64,000 nucleotides of DNA from Mycobacterium sp. 852002-51971_SCH5477799-a (GTDB lineage Bacteria; Actinomycetota; Actinomycetes; Mycobacteriales; Mycobacteriaceae), in NCBI RefSeq assembly GCF_001667145.1, contig NZ_LZIF01000116.1, positions 276,015 to 340,014 of the forward strand, read 5' to 3'. A program made the translations under genes and the position numbers. Shown one piece after another: positions 1 to 21,533 of the stretch (its first letter is position 1; each line of letters opens with the position of its first letter). Under the pieces are notes generated by a model. That model made no database searches, had not been told where the DNA came from, and saw nothing but the letters and a program-made list of their open reading frames with translations.

Positions 1-12881
<12,881 letters not shown>

Positions 12882-13298
12882 CACAAACCTCGCCTAACCC
12901 TCACCTAACGACATGCGGCCGTCTTTCACCGCCGGATGCGGTTTTCGCCGAGTGACGGAATTTGCTGCACGAGGCGACGCCGTTTCCCGTTCGACCAGCG
13001 TCGTGCTGCTCTCCGACCCAAGAATATTGCTGGTGAGTATGTCCAACTCCGATTGAATTTCAAAACGTCCGCTGCTCCCGGCTGCTACGGGAGGACCGGC
13101 CTGGACAGATGCGCCGCGCCGCGCAAACAAAGTGTCACCGCGGGTGCCCGGTGCGCCCGCTGGACCGCGGTGCGCTGCAGACATGGCCCGACGCTCATGG
13201 CGCGACTGTACCCGGGTGGCCATAGCCGGTGGTCAGGCACATGTCGCCGACCGTTCAGCGCGGCGTCGGGGTCGGTCGGCCCGGGGCGGACGACGCGG
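12882..13298. other. 417-bp non-coding region upstream of pks12
   Basis: No convincing gene here. An AT-richer patch at about 13021-13070 stands out from the surroundings and is the likely place for a pks12 promoter. On the minus strand TTGAAA (13063-13058) and TACTCA (13039-13034) are 18 bp apart, which is only a weak -35/-10 match and leaves a leader of about 150 bases. The minus-strand open frame 12894-13223 has no recognisable features and was not accepted. Confidence 0.3.
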
Positions 13299-13649
13299 TC
13301 ACACACCCGCTCGGCGCCATCCGTCGGCGGCCCGGGCGGCGTGGACCAGCGCGTCGCATAACCGGCGTAGCTCGGTGGTCCCGGCGCCTTCGTCGACCGC
13401 CGTGGCGACGTCCTCGGCCGCGCACCGCACCTGGTAAACGCGATCCGACAGGTCTGCAGCGTCCTCTGCCGTCAGCACCACCGCGTCGTCGGCCACCGCC
13501 GCCGCGCCATTCCGGTTCAACGACGCCCGTTGTTCGTACGCGCGCTGCCGGCACGACTGCCGGCAGTACTGGCGGCGGCGACCCATCCCCGCATCCGTGA
13601 CATCTCGGCCGCACCAGCGACAGGGCTGCGGGTGGCTACGGCGGCTCAC
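13299..13649 (-). CDS. Small conserved mycobacterial protein with N-terminal Zn-ribbon-like cysteines (Rv2049c-like)
   Basis: A 116-aa protein lying between pks12 and rbpA, the position of Rv2049c in M. tuberculosis. The N-terminus has CRWCGRD and then RRQYCRQSCRQRAYEQR, a CxxC...CxxxC arrangement typical of a small zinc-binding knuckle. The rest is Ala/Asp/Val-rich and helical, without a known catalytic motif. It is divergent from rbpA and on the same strand as pks12, but the 417-bp gap argues against a tight operon with pks12. Function unknown; the cysteine pattern and synteny support a real gene. Confidence 0.7.
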   Translation of the reverse strand: MSRRSHPQPCRWCGRDVTDAGMGRRRQYCRQSCRQRAYEQRASLNRNGAAAVADDAVVLTAEDAADLSDRVYQVRCAAEDVATAVDEGAGTTELRRLCDALVHAARAADGWRRAGV

Positions 13650-13810
13650 GCCAGCCGACTTTAGTCGGGTTTTCCCGGTGATCCCGGTATCATTGATGGT
13701 CGCGTCGCATATGCCGGCTTTGGCCGGGGAACTGCGCAGATCGCCGCAGCGTTTGCTAAATGATGACTTAGAGCCGCAGAGCTCCGAGAAGACCTGAAGG
13801 AGTGGCAGCC

Positions 13811-14146
13811 ATGGCTGATCGTGTACTGAGAGGCAGTCGCCTCGGGGCCGTGAGCTACGAGACCGACCGCAATCACGACCTCGCGCCTCGTCAGCTCGCG
13901 AAGTACCGCACCGAGAACGGCGAGGAGTTCGAGGTTCCGTTCGCCGATGACGCCGAGATCCCCGGCACCTGGCTGTGCCGTAACGGGTTGGAAGGCACTC
14001 TGATCGAGGGCGACCTGCCCGAGCCGAAGAAGGTGAAGCCGCCGCGCACGCACTGGGACATGCTGCTGGAGCGTCGCTCGGTCGAGGAGCTCGAGGAATT
14101 GCTGAAGGAGCGCCTCGAGATCATCAAGACCCGCCGTCGGGGCTGA
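13811..14146 (+). CDS. rbpA: RNA polymerase-binding protein RbpA
   Basis: A 111-aa actinobacterial transcription factor that binds the beta' subunit and group I sigma factors (SigA, SigB), stabilises open complexes and is essential in M. tuberculosis. The sequence begins MADRVLRGSRLGAVSYETD, followed by the core RbpA domain containing CRNGLEG, a basic linker, and the C-terminal sigma-interaction helix (SVEELEELLKERLEIIKTRR). The ATG at 13811 was chosen over an in-frame start at 13802 because AAGGAG sits at 13797-13802 with 8 bp spacing. It is convergent with ppm1, with 22 bp between the stops. Confidence 0.97.
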   Translation: MADRVLRGSRLGAVSYETDRNHDLAPRQLAKYRTENGEEFEVPFADDAEIPGTWLCRNGLEGTLIEGDLPEPKKVKPPRTHWDMLLERRSVEELEELLKERLEIIKTRRRG

Positions 14147-14168
14147 CCGCGAATCGAATCGGGCCTGC

Positions 14169-14963
14169 CTAGGTGCGGTTGCCGGCCCTGCTGGTCCGCG
14201 CGCCCGACCGCCGGCCCTGGATACCCCAGCGGGTGACCTTGACCAGGGCTTCGCGAATGTTGGATCCGCTCATCTTGGACACGCCGAGTTCGCGCTCCGT
14301 GAAGGTGATGGGCACCTCGGCGATGGCGAAACCGTTGCAGATCGTTCGCCAGGTCAGATCGATCTGGAAGCAATAGCCCTTGGAGTCCACCCCGGCGAGA
14401 TCGATCGCTGCGAGCACCTCGCGACGATAGGCCCGATAGCCGGCGGTGATGTCGTGCACGCCGATGCCGAGCGCCAGCCTGGCGTAGGTGTTGGCCGTCC
14501 AGGACAGGGCCCAGCGCCGCTTCGGCCAGTTGCGAACCGTTCCGCCCTCGACGTAGCGCGACCCGATAGCCAGGTCCGCCCCGGCGTCGACGGCGTCGAG
14601 CAGCCGGTGCAGCTGTTCGGGCGCGTGGCTGCCGTCGGCGTCCATTTCGACCAGCACGGAGTAGTCGCGGCTCAACCCCCACGCGAAACCCGCCAGATAC
14701 GCCGCGCCCAGGCCGTCCTTGGCGGTGCGGTGCATGACGTGGGTGCGGCCGGCGTCGGCCGCCGCCAGCTCCTCGGCGAGCTGGCCGGTGCCGTCGGGGC
14801 TGCTGTCGTCCACGACTAGCAGGTGCACGTGCGGGCAAGCGTCCTTGAGCCGCCGGTGGATGACCGGGAGGTTCTCCAGCTCGTTGTAGGTAGGGATGAT
14901 CACCAAGACGCGCTGGCTGGGACGATTGCCTGGGACGTGTGGCGCCGGCTGGCCGGTGGTCAT
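14169..14963 (-). CDS. ppm1: Polyprenol-phosphate mannosyltransferase (Dol-P-Man synthase domain), separate gene
   Basis: A 264-aa GT2-family glycosyltransferase that transfers mannose from GDP-mannose to polyprenyl phosphate, giving the mannosyl donor for lipomannan, lipoarabinomannan and mannoproteins. Visible motifs are IIPTYNE (nucleotide binding), VDDSSPDGT, the metal-binding DADGSH, and QIDLTWR. In M. tuberculosis this is the C-terminal half of Ppm1 (Rv2051c), fused to Lnt. Here a stop, 63 bp and a new ATG separate it from lnt (15027-17051), as in M. smegmatis. It lacks transmembrane helices of its own, so membrane association probably relies on Lnt, as shown for the M. smegmatis pair. 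Confidence 0.95.
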   Translation of the reverse strand: MTTGQPAPHVPGNRPSQRVLVIIPTYNELENLPVIHRRLKDACPHVHLLVVDDSSPDGTGQLAEELAAADAGRTHVMHRTAKDGLGAAYLAGFAWGLSRDYSVLVEMDADGSHAPEQLHRLLDAVDAGADLAIGSRYVEGGTVRNWPKRRWALSWTANTYARLALGIGVHDITAGYRAYRREVLAAIDLAGVDSKGYCFQIDLTWRTICNGFAIAEVPITFTERELGVSKMSGSNIREALVKVTRWGIQGRRSGARTSRAGNRT

Positions 14964-15026
14964 GTAGCTCCTCTGTGTCGCCCGAAATCGATGCAGTGTC
15001 GGGCGTCCTGGTCGGACGGGGTGTGG

Positions 15027-17051
15027 TCAGTCGCCGTCGTCTGCCGGCGTGCGGTCCCGGGGGTCGGGCGCAGTGTCGTCAGTCGAGCTCGTCGGGCGGG
15101 GTTTGCCGGGGGTTGCACCGGCCCCTTTCGATTGGCGTGTGGGCCTGAGACGTATCGAACGCGGGAACCATCCATTGTGCCGTATCCCGACCAGGATCAC
15201 CGCTCCGGCCGCCAGGGCCATGACCCATTGCAGCAGCGGCCCCCACCGGGTCGCCGGGGTCAGCCTGGTCTTGAGGCGCACCTGCATGTCCAGGTAGGCG
15301 GGCTGAAAGAACTCGGTGCGGGCCAGCTCCCCGCCGTCGGGGGCCAACACCGCGCTGATCCCCGTGGTGCCGGCGACCACCACGTAGCGGTCGTGCTCGA
15401 CGGCCCGGACCTTGGCGAATGCGAGCTGCTGCTCGCTCATTCTCTTGTTGAACGTCGCGTTGTTGGCCGGCACGGCCAACAACTGGGCACCCCCGAGCAC
15501 CGCTTTCCTCGGTACCCGGTCGAAGATCACTTCCCAGCAGGTGGCGACGCCGACGGGCACCCCCGCGATGTGCACCACATCGGAGCCCTGGCGGGGCACG
15601 AAGCTTCCGGCGCGGTCGGCGTAGCCGGACAGGTGCTTGAACAACCACGGCATCGGCAGGTACTCGCCGAAGGGCTGCACGATTTCCTTGTCGTGGCGAT
15701 CGGCCGGGCCGGTGGCCGGATTCCACACGATCATGGTGTTGGTGTAGTTCGGGTCCTGCGGCGGGCGCCCCGGCACGTCGAGCACGCTGCCGATCAGAAT
15801 CGGAGCGCCGATGGCCGCCGCGGCCTGCGAGATCTCCAGGGCGGCGTCGTTGTTGACCAGCGGGTCGATGTCCGACGAGTCTTCCGGCCAGATCACGAAT
15901 TGCGGTTGCGGGGCGGTACCGGACCGCACGTCCTCGGCCAGCCGCAGGGTTTCCTGGATGTGGTTGTCCAGCACCGCGCGCCGCTGTTCGTTGAACTCGA
16001 AGCCCAGCCGTGGCACGTTGCCCTGTATGGCCGCGACGGTGACCGATGGCTCGCCACCCGAGCCGGTGCCGGCGTGGCGCACCTGCGGCCAGACGATGAC
16101 CGACGTGAACAGCACCAAGCAGATGCAGACGCCGGGCAGCACCACTGCGGGCGGCGCCTGATTGGTGTCGTCGGCGCGTCCGTCGGCGGCCGCGCGGGTT
16201 GCCGGGTGACCCGAGCGCCACCACTTGGCGATCTCCAGTGCGATGGCCGTCGCGCTGAAGCCCACCAGCATGATCGCCATCGACAGCAGCGCAACGCCGC
16301 CGAGCTGGACCAGCGGCAGGAACGGACCGTGCGTCTGACCGAATGCCACCGATCCCCAGGGAAAGCCGCCGAACGGACCGATCGACTTGAGCCACTCCTG
16401 GGCCGCCCACAGCAGCGCGAACCAGAGGGGCCAGCCGGGCAACCGGCGAACGATGACGGCGCAGAGGCCGAACAGGGCGGGAAACAGCGCCGAGACGGTG
16501 GCCAGCGCGATCCACGGGATGGGGCCGACCAGGAGCCCGACCCACGGCAGTAGTGGCAGGTAGAACGCCAGGCCGAACAGGAAGCCGTAACCCAGGCCCC
16601 CCGCCGGCGTGGTCGCGGGGTGCGTCAGCACCCATGCCAGCAGCGCGGCTGCCACTACGGCTCCCCACCACCAGTTGAGGGACGGGAAACTCGCGCAGAA
16701 CAGTAAGCCGCCCCCCACGGCGCAACTCAGCCGGGACAGGCGGGGCAGCATCGCGGCCTGGGCGGCGGGCAGCCGCGCGATCACCGCGGCGAGCAACCTT
16801 GTTACCGCGCTCCGCGCCGCGGTCCCCGGCCGACCGCCGGGCGGCGCGCGTTCCTCGAGCGGTGCGGCACTTTCGTCCCGCTCGTGCCTGCCGTGCGCCT
16901 CGGGCTCGGCGCGGACGTCGGCCGGCTGGTCGTCGCAGTCCGACTCGGCCTCATCGCTGATCGGGTCGGAATCCGGCCGTTGCGGGGAGTCCGCGTCCAC
17001 CGCATCGGTTCGGTCCGCGGGTTGCTCGCCGCCCGACCGGTCCCTAGCCAT
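15027..17051 (-). CDS. lnt: Apolipoprotein N-acyltransferase Lnt
   Basis: A 674-aa membrane enzyme that adds the third acyl chain to the N-terminal cysteine of lipoproteins. It has a long acidic, disordered N-terminal region (~1-85), then about six to seven transmembrane helices (~105-310), then an extracytoplasmic nitrilase-fold domain. Its catalytic triad is visible as Glu390 (WPEDSS), Lys455 (HDKEIVQPFGEYLP) and Cys505 (ATCWEVIFD), and a last helix lies near 600. The start at 17051 overlaps the stop of the upstream amidohydrolase by 8 nt (ATGGCTAG), which suggests translational coupling; the open frame upstream of it only shadows that gene. It corresponds to the N-terminal half of M. tuberculosis Rv2051c. 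Confidence 0.93.
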   Translation of the reverse strand: MARDRSGGEQPADRTDAVDADSPQRPDSDPISDEAESDCDDQPADVRAEPEAHGRHERDESAAPLEERAPPGGRPGTAARSAVTRLLAAVIARLPAAQAAMLPRLSRLSCAVGGGLLFCASFPSLNWWWGAVVAAALLAWVLTHPATTPAGGLGYGFLFGLAFYLPLLPWVGLLVGPIPWIALATVSALFPALFGLCAVIVRRLPGWPLWFALLWAAQEWLKSIGPFGGFPWGSVAFGQTHGPFLPLVQLGGVALLSMAIMLVGFSATAIALEIAKWWRSGHPATRAAADGRADDTNQAPPAVVLPGVCICLVLFTSVIVWPQVRHAGTGSGGEPSVTVAAIQGNVPRLGFEFNEQRRAVLDNHIQETLRLAEDVRSGTAPQPQFVIWPEDSSDIDPLVNNDAALEISQAAAAIGAPILIGSVLDVPGRPPQDPNYTNTMIVWNPATGPADRHDKEIVQPFGEYLPMPWLFKHLSGYADRAGSFVPRQGSDVVHIAGVPVGVATCWEVIFDRVPRKAVLGGAQLLAVPANNATFNKRMSEQQLAFAKVRAVEHDRYVVVAGTTGISAVLAPDGGELARTEFFQPAYLDMQVRLKTRLTPATRWGPLLQWVMALAAGAVILVGIRHNGWFPRSIRLRPTRQSKGAGATPGKPRPTSSTDDTAPDPRDRTPADDGD

Positions 17052-18654
17052 GGATGACAGCGCCCCGATGCACCGTTCGCCGGCACCGCGGCAGAGCGTC
17101 GCCCGGGCCCACTCGTGGCAGCGCGGGAACCCGCGCACGCGGGTCGGTCGACCAGCGCTGGACGGTGTCACGCGGGGCGTGCACCTCCAGGTCCCCGGCA
17201 TCCCAGATGACATACGAGGCCGGAGCTCCCGGCACCAGGGTGCCCGCGTTGCCATCGCGGACACCGGCCGCCCGCCAGCCGCCGCGGGTGGCGGCCGCGA
17301 ACGCGGCCCGCGCCGAGACCCCGCTGCCCGGGGTGCGGTGGTTGACCGCCGCGCGCACACTCACCCACGGGTCGAAATCCGTGACCGGAGCATCGGAACC
17401 TAGCGCTAGGGGCACGCCTTGGGATGCTAACAGCGCAAAAGGGTTGAGCCGACTGCCTCGCCGGGCACCGAGGCGCCGCGCGTACATGCCGTCGGCGCCG
17501 CCCCACAACGCATCGAAATTGGGCTGCACGCTGGCGATGACGCCCCAGCGGCCCAGCTTGGTGGCCTGATCGGCGCTGACCATCTCGACATGCTCGAGGC
17601 GGTGTCCGCACCGTGCTACCGCGACCGGCCCGAGGTCGGCGACGACGCGCTCGAGGGCACTGACCACCGTCGCGACCGCGGCGTCCCCGATGACGTGGAA
17701 CCCGGCGGTGACTTCGGCCTGGGTGCATGCCCGCAGGTGCGCCTCGACGGCGTGGGAATCCAGGTAGCAGGTTCCGGTGCGATGCGGCGCATCCGCGTAC
17801 GGCTCGTGCAGCCAGGCGGTGCGTGACCCCAGTGCCCCATCGACGAACAGGTCGCCGGCCAGCCCGTGGGCTCCGGTCGCCGCCATCAGCTCGCGCGCCT
17901 GGGTGGCGCTGCTCACCGGCTCACCCCAATAACCGATCACCTCGACGCCATGGTCGAGGGCCCGCAACTGCAGCCAGTCGTCGATCCCGCCGATCTCGGG
18001 CCCCGCACATTCGTGCACCGCGACGATGCCCACCGCGGCGGCGGCCCGCAGAGCCGCGGCACGGGCTTCGGCGAGCTGCTCCGCCGTCAGCCGATCACGG
18101 GCAACGGCTCGCACCAGATGGTGTGCGTCGCCGACCAGCGGCCCCTCGGCGCTGAAACCCGCCGCCGCTGCAAGGTCCCCTACCAGCCGTCGCAATCCCG
18201 TGGACGCGAGCGCGGAGTGCACGTCCACGCGGGCCAGGTAAGCGGGCCGGTCACCGAGGACGGCGTCCAGGTCGCCGGTGCTGGGTGGGGCGCTCTCCGG
18301 CCACGACGTTTCGTCCCAGCCATGCCCCCACACCGGCTGGCCTTGGTGCGCGACGGCGTAGTCGGCGACCATCTGCAGGCACTGGGCGTACGAGGCTGCC
18401 GAACGCAGGTCCAGCCCGCTGAGCGTCAGCCCGGTGGCGGTGAGATGGATGTGGCTGTCCACGAACCCCGGCGCCACGAAACGGCCCTGAAGGTCTTCGA
18501 CATCGGCACCGGGAAACATGCGGCGGCCGACCTCGTCGGCGCCGAGCCATGCCACGATCCCGTCACGGACGGCCATCGCGGTCGCGTCGGGTTGGGCCGG
18601 GCTGTGAACCCGGCCGTTGACCAGCAGGGTTACCGGCGTCGGGCTAGCGGTCAC
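17044..18654 (-). CDS. Metal-dependent amidohydrolase, YtcJ-like (Rv2052c position)
   Basis: A 536-aa amidohydrolase-3 family protein. The N-terminal beta-sandwich (VNGRVHSPAQPDATAMAVRDG) is followed by APGFVDSHIHL with the metal-binding pair His68/His70. Later features are HVIGDAA, GHRLEHVEMV (His and Glu), a buried SDAPVTDFDP segment carrying the catalytic Asp, and a C-terminal strand region. Substrate unknown; YtcJ-like enzymes hydrolyse C-N bonds in diverse amides. It is translationally coupled to lnt downstream and probably transcribed with lnt and ppm1. It occupies the place of Rv2052c in M. tuberculosis. Confidence 0.87.
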   Translation of the reverse strand: MTASPTPVTLLVNGRVHSPAQPDATAMAVRDGIVAWLGADEVGRRMFPGADVEDLQGRFVAPGFVDSHIHLTATGLTLSGLDLRSAASYAQCLQMVADYAVAHQGQPVWGHGWDETSWPESAPPSTGDLDAVLGDRPAYLARVDVHSALASTGLRRLVGDLAAAAGFSAEGPLVGDAHHLVRAVARDRLTAEQLAEARAAALRAAAAVGIVAVHECAGPEIGGIDDWLQLRALDHGVEVIGYWGEPVSSATQARELMAATGAHGLAGDLFVDGALGSRTAWLHEPYADAPHRTGTCYLDSHAVEAHLRACTQAEVTAGFHVIGDAAVATVVSALERVVADLGPVAVARCGHRLEHVEMVSADQATKLGRWGVIASVQPNFDALWGGADGMYARRLGARRGSRLNPFALLASQGVPLALGSDAPVTDFDPWVSVRAAVNHRTPGSGVSARAAFAAATRGGWRAAGVRDGNAGTLVPGAPASYVIWDAGDLEVHAPRDTVQRWSTDPRARVPALPRVGPGDALPRCRRTVHRGAVIHG

Positions 18655-18725
18655 TGTCGGTCACAGCCCAAAACTACGTGCACCGGTCCGAGTGGCAATA
18701 ACGATGATCAGATGGCCGCACCGCG

Positions 18726-19253
18726 TCAGCGGCGGTCGTATCGTTGCGGCGCCTCGATATGGCGGACATCGATGACCTCGCCGTCGATGTAGTCGCCGTG
18801 GCCGCGGCCGGCGTCCGAGTAGGTCCCGCTGGGAGGCGAGGGCGGGTATGGCGCCCCGCGGAAGGCGCTCGCGTAACTGAGTCCCGGCATCTGCCGCTGC
18901 AACTTGCGCACCGCTATGGCGGTCAACCCGGGGCCGACGGCCGACCGTACCGGCGGGATGAGCAGCAACATGCCCACCGCGGCGCTCACCAGGCCGGGCA
19001 CGAGCACCAGGAGCGCGGCAAGGCTGACCAGCGCACCGTCAGCGGCCGCAACGCGTTGTCCGGTCAGGCCCGAGCGCAGCTGCCCGATCCGGCGGATGAG
19101 GTGCGAACCCGCCAGCGGGGCCACGATCCCCCAGCCGAGCAGGAAGGTGGCCAACAGCGCCAGCAGGGTCCAGCCCCATCCGATCGTCGATACCAACGCG
19201 AAGATCACCGCGAGTTCGACGACCGCGTAGATCACCAACAGCCGCGACACCAT
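18726..19253 (-). CDS. fxsA: FxsA family membrane protein
   Basis: A 175-aa integral membrane protein of the FxsA/UPF0716 family, named for suppression of phage T7 F exclusion in E. coli; cellular role unclear. Hydrophobic segments lie at about 5-25, 28-48 and 75-98. The family glycine/proline pattern (LVLVPGLVSAAVGMLLLIPPVR) is visible in the third. The last 40 residues form a soluble Pro/Gly/Tyr/Asp-rich tail. Same position as Rv2053c. Confidence 0.9.
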   Translation of the reverse strand: MVSRLLVIYAVVELAVIFALVSTIGWGWTLLALLATFLLGWGIVAPLAGSHLIRRIGQLRSGLTGQRVAAADGALVSLAALLVLVPGLVSAAVGMLLLIPPVRSAVGPGLTAIAVRKLQRQMPGLSYASAFRGAPYPPSPPSGTYSDAGRGHGDYIDGEVIDVRHIEAPQRYDRR

Positions 19254-19326
19254 GCCAGACCAACGTCCGCGGACCGCCCCCGAGTTCCCATGGTGCTAGC
19301 CGGCGTGATTGCAGTTAGATGACGCT

Positions 19327-20034
19327 ATGACGACGATTCACATCGATACCCCCGACGGACCGATCGATGCGTTACTGAGCACCCCGCCGGGACAGGGTCC
19401 GTGGCCGGGTGTGGTGGTGATCCACGACGCGTTCGGTTATGGCCGGGACAAGCAGTCGATCAATGACCGCATCGCGGCGGCCGGTTATCTGGCGGTTACC
19501 CCGAACATGTATGCCCGCGGCGGCCGCATCCGCTGCATCACCCGCGTCATGAAGGAGCTGCAGACGCAACGAGGCCGTGCCCTCGATGACATCCTGGCGG
19601 CCCGCGATCACCTGAAGGCCATGCCGCAATGTTCCGGCCAGGTCGGCATCGCGGGCTTCTGCATGGGCGGTCAGTTCGCTCTTGTCATGTCGCCCAAGGG
19701 CTTTGGTGCCGCCGCGCCGTTCTATGGCGCCCCCCTACCCCGCAACCTCGACAGGACGCTCGACGGTGCATGTCCGGTGGTGGCCAGCTTCGGCGCCCGT
19801 GACCCGCTGGGCCGGGGCGCGCCCGAGAAGCTGAACAAGACCATCGCGGCCAAGAACATCACCGCCGATGTGAAGACCTATCCGGGCGTCGGGCACAGCT
19901 TCGCCAACGAGCTGCCCGCCCAGCCGCTGCTTCGCATAGCGGGCTTCGGCTACGACGCGGACGCCACCGAGGATGCGTGGCGGCGGGTGTTCGCGTTCTT
20001 CGGCGAGCATCTGGGAGCCGGCGCCGCGACGTAG
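19327..20034 (+). CDS. Dienelactone hydrolase family protein (Rv2054 ortholog)
   Basis: A 235-aa alpha/beta hydrolase of the dienelactone hydrolase family, whose founding member opens dienelactones during chloroaromatic degradation; the physiological substrate here is unknown. The Cys nucleophile is Cys112 in GFCMGG, with Asp159 (GARDPLGRG) and His190 (GVGHSF) completing the triad. The ATG at 19327 gives the family start MTTIHIDTPDG; an upstream in-frame TTG at 19309 is less likely. Convergent with the DJ-1-like gene, with a 4-bp gap. Confidence 0.9.
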   Translation: MTTIHIDTPDGPIDALLSTPPGQGPWPGVVVIHDAFGYGRDKQSINDRIAAAGYLAVTPNMYARGGRIRCITRVMKELQTQRGRALDDILAARDHLKAMPQCSGQVGIAGFCMGGQFALVMSPKGFGAAAPFYGAPLPRNLDRTLDGACPVVASFGARDPLGRGAPEKLNKTIAAKNITADVKTYPGVGHSFANELPAQPLLRIAGFGYDADATEDAWRRVFAFFGEHLGAGAAT

Positions 20035-20038
20035 CGGG

Positions 20039-20902
20039 TCAGTGCGCCGCGTTCAGCTTGTGCGACAACACCGTTGCGAACGTGTGGGTGTCGCCGGGCC
20101 AGCGCGCCGACAGATAATCGCCGTCGTCGACGACGAATGCGGGCCGCGAGTCGGTCGGCGTATCGCGCGCCACCCCCGAGGTTTTCAGCTGCCAGTGTGG
20201 TGATCCGCGGGCGACGTCGCGGAAATCGGTGGGATCTTCAAGCGCGCGCGTGACTTCCGACTGCACGGACATGTACCCGCCCGGTTGGCCCGGTTCTTCG
20301 GAATAGGTCCGGTAGTAGTCGCGATCCCAAAACCGGGTGAATCGAGTGAGGCGCCAGGCCAACCGCTCCATTGCCCACGTCAACGCCGTGGTCTTGCGTC
20401 CGTACAGGACGGACCGGCCGCTCGTGGGATCGATGCTGCGCGCGGCGAGCAGCACCCCATGGCAGATGGCGGCCACCACCAGCCCTCGGGCGAAAGCCTC
20501 GACGACCAGCCGGTGCAGGATGTCACTGTCGATGTAGCTGCGCATCCCGCGGGCGCGGTGCCCACCCGGCAGCAACAGCCCGTCGACGCCGTCGAGGGTG
20601 GCTTGCGTCCAGGTAAGCGGATGCTGAAATGCGTTGGAGCGCAACATTTCCCGATAGGCGCTGCGCCCGGCCTTATTGGCGCGCAGGGTCAGACCGACCA
20701 GCGGGATGGCGCCCAGCAGCGGCAGCGCCGACCAGATGTCCAATCCGCGGCCCGTCACCATGATGTCGTCGGCCACTCCGGGCCTGCCGGTTTCGGTCGC
20801 GAAAACCACCCGGTGGCCGTTTCGCGTCAACACCGACCAGCTGACCGCGACCTCGGTCGGGTCGAAGTCGCGGTCCGGGATCGGGATGAGAACGGTGGCC
20901 AC
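20039..20902 (-). CDS. DJ-1/PfpI family protein
   Basis: A 287-aa class I glutamine amidotransferase-like (DJ-1/PfpI) protein. The nucleophile elbow AAICHGV contains Cys147, preceded by the LLLPGGH strand-turn, the usual site for the conserved acidic or oxyanion residues. It is longer than the roughly 190-aa minimal family because of an N-terminal insert (~50-100) and a C-terminal extension. Members include deglycase-like, chaperone and isocyanide-hydratase enzymes; nothing here separates these. Only 13 bp separate its stop side region from the downstream strand neighbour at 20916-21305, whose stop precedes this start, so the two are likely co-transcribed. I do not recall this gene at this place in M. 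tuberculosis. Confidence 0.82.
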   Translation of the reverse strand: MATVLIPIPDRDFDPTEVAVSWSVLTRNGHRVVFATETGRPGVADDIMVTGRGLDIWSALPLLGAIPLVGLTLRANKAGRSAYREMLRSNAFQHPLTWTQATLDGVDGLLLPGGHRARGMRSYIDSDILHRLVVEAFARGLVVAAICHGVLLAARSIDPTSGRSVLYGRKTTALTWAMERLAWRLTRFTRFWDRDYYRTYSEEPGQPGGYMSVQSEVTRALEDPTDFRDVARGSPHWQLKTSGVARDTPTDSRPAFVVDDGDYLSARWPGDTHTFATVLSHKLNAAH

Positions 20903-20915
20903 GGCGCCTTCCCGG

Positions 20916-21305
20916 TTACGCCATTTTCAGTTCGAGGCCGACGTTGTTGTCCATGCCACCGCGCAGCTTGCTGAAGAAGTTGAACACCTTGCCCACCACG
21001 CCGTAACGCTTGCCGATCGCGTCGTAAACGGCGGCCGTCTCCGACTTGTCGAGAATGGCCGCCGTTCCCTCGACGGCCTCGCTGGTCGGGCGGCCGTTCA
21101 TGGTGCAGGTGGCCAAGGTGACGCGCGGGGTGTTGCGGATTCGCTTGACCTTCCACGACTTTTCCTGGGTGATGACCAGGAGCCGGTCTCCGCGCTGTTC
21201 GTCCAGGGCGGCCCAGATGGGCGTCGGCTTGGGCTTGCCGTCCTTGGTGAACGTGGTCAGCAGGATGTACTGCGTATTGGCGAGATCGGCGAAGGTCGGT
21301 GTCAC
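20916..21305 (-). CDS. PPOX-class F420/FMN-dependent split beta-barrel protein (Rv2061c-like)
   Basis: A 129-aa pyridoxamine 5'-phosphate oxidase-like protein starting from GTG at 21305. The split-barrel pattern is visible: YILLTTFTKDGKPKPTPIW, LLVITQEKSWKVKRIRNTPRV (phosphate and cofactor contacts) and ATCTMNGRP. In actinobacteria this class often binds F420 and reduces small enones or quinones; cofactor and substrate are not determined by the sequence. In M. tuberculosis Rv2061c lies immediately before cobN; here a TetR/SDR pair intervenes. Confidence 0.87.
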   Translation of the reverse strand: MTPTFADLANTQYILLTTFTKDGKPKPTPIWAALDEQRGDRLLVITQEKSWKVKRIRNTPRVTLATCTMNGRPTSEAVEGTAAILDKSETAAVYDAIGKRYGVVGKVFNFFSKLRGGMDNNVGLELKMA

Positions 21306-21376
21306 CAGGACAACTTACCGCCGCGGCTGCGGGCGTCGACATTCTCGGCACTCGGCTGCGATAGTCATGGAGCTTA

Positions 21377-21388
21377 AGCGTAAACGCT
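21377..21388. promoter_or_regulatory. Candidate TetR operator: palindrome AGCGT-AA-ACGCT
   Basis: A perfect 12-bp palindrome inside a locally AT-rich stretch (about 21370-21402), in the divergent region between the split-barrel gene (start 21305) and the TetR gene (start 21534). Position and symmetry fit an operator for the adjacent regulator; binding is inferred. Confidence 0.4.
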
Positions 21389-21533
21389 ATTTTCAGTTAA
21401 GACCGCGGAGCACCGACCGAAAGTAGGCGACCATGGACGTGCCCGGACCACCACCCGTGCCGCAGTGCGCCGCTCGGGAGCGATCGACCATCCGCGAACC
21501 ATCCCACCGCCTACGACGCGGCGGCCTGAATCC

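Noticed and set aside
12894..13223. Minus-strand frame of 109 codons between pks12 and the Zn-ribbon gene
   Set aside because: No recognisable domain, mixed composition, and it ends only 13 bp from the pks12 start; more likely leader sequence.
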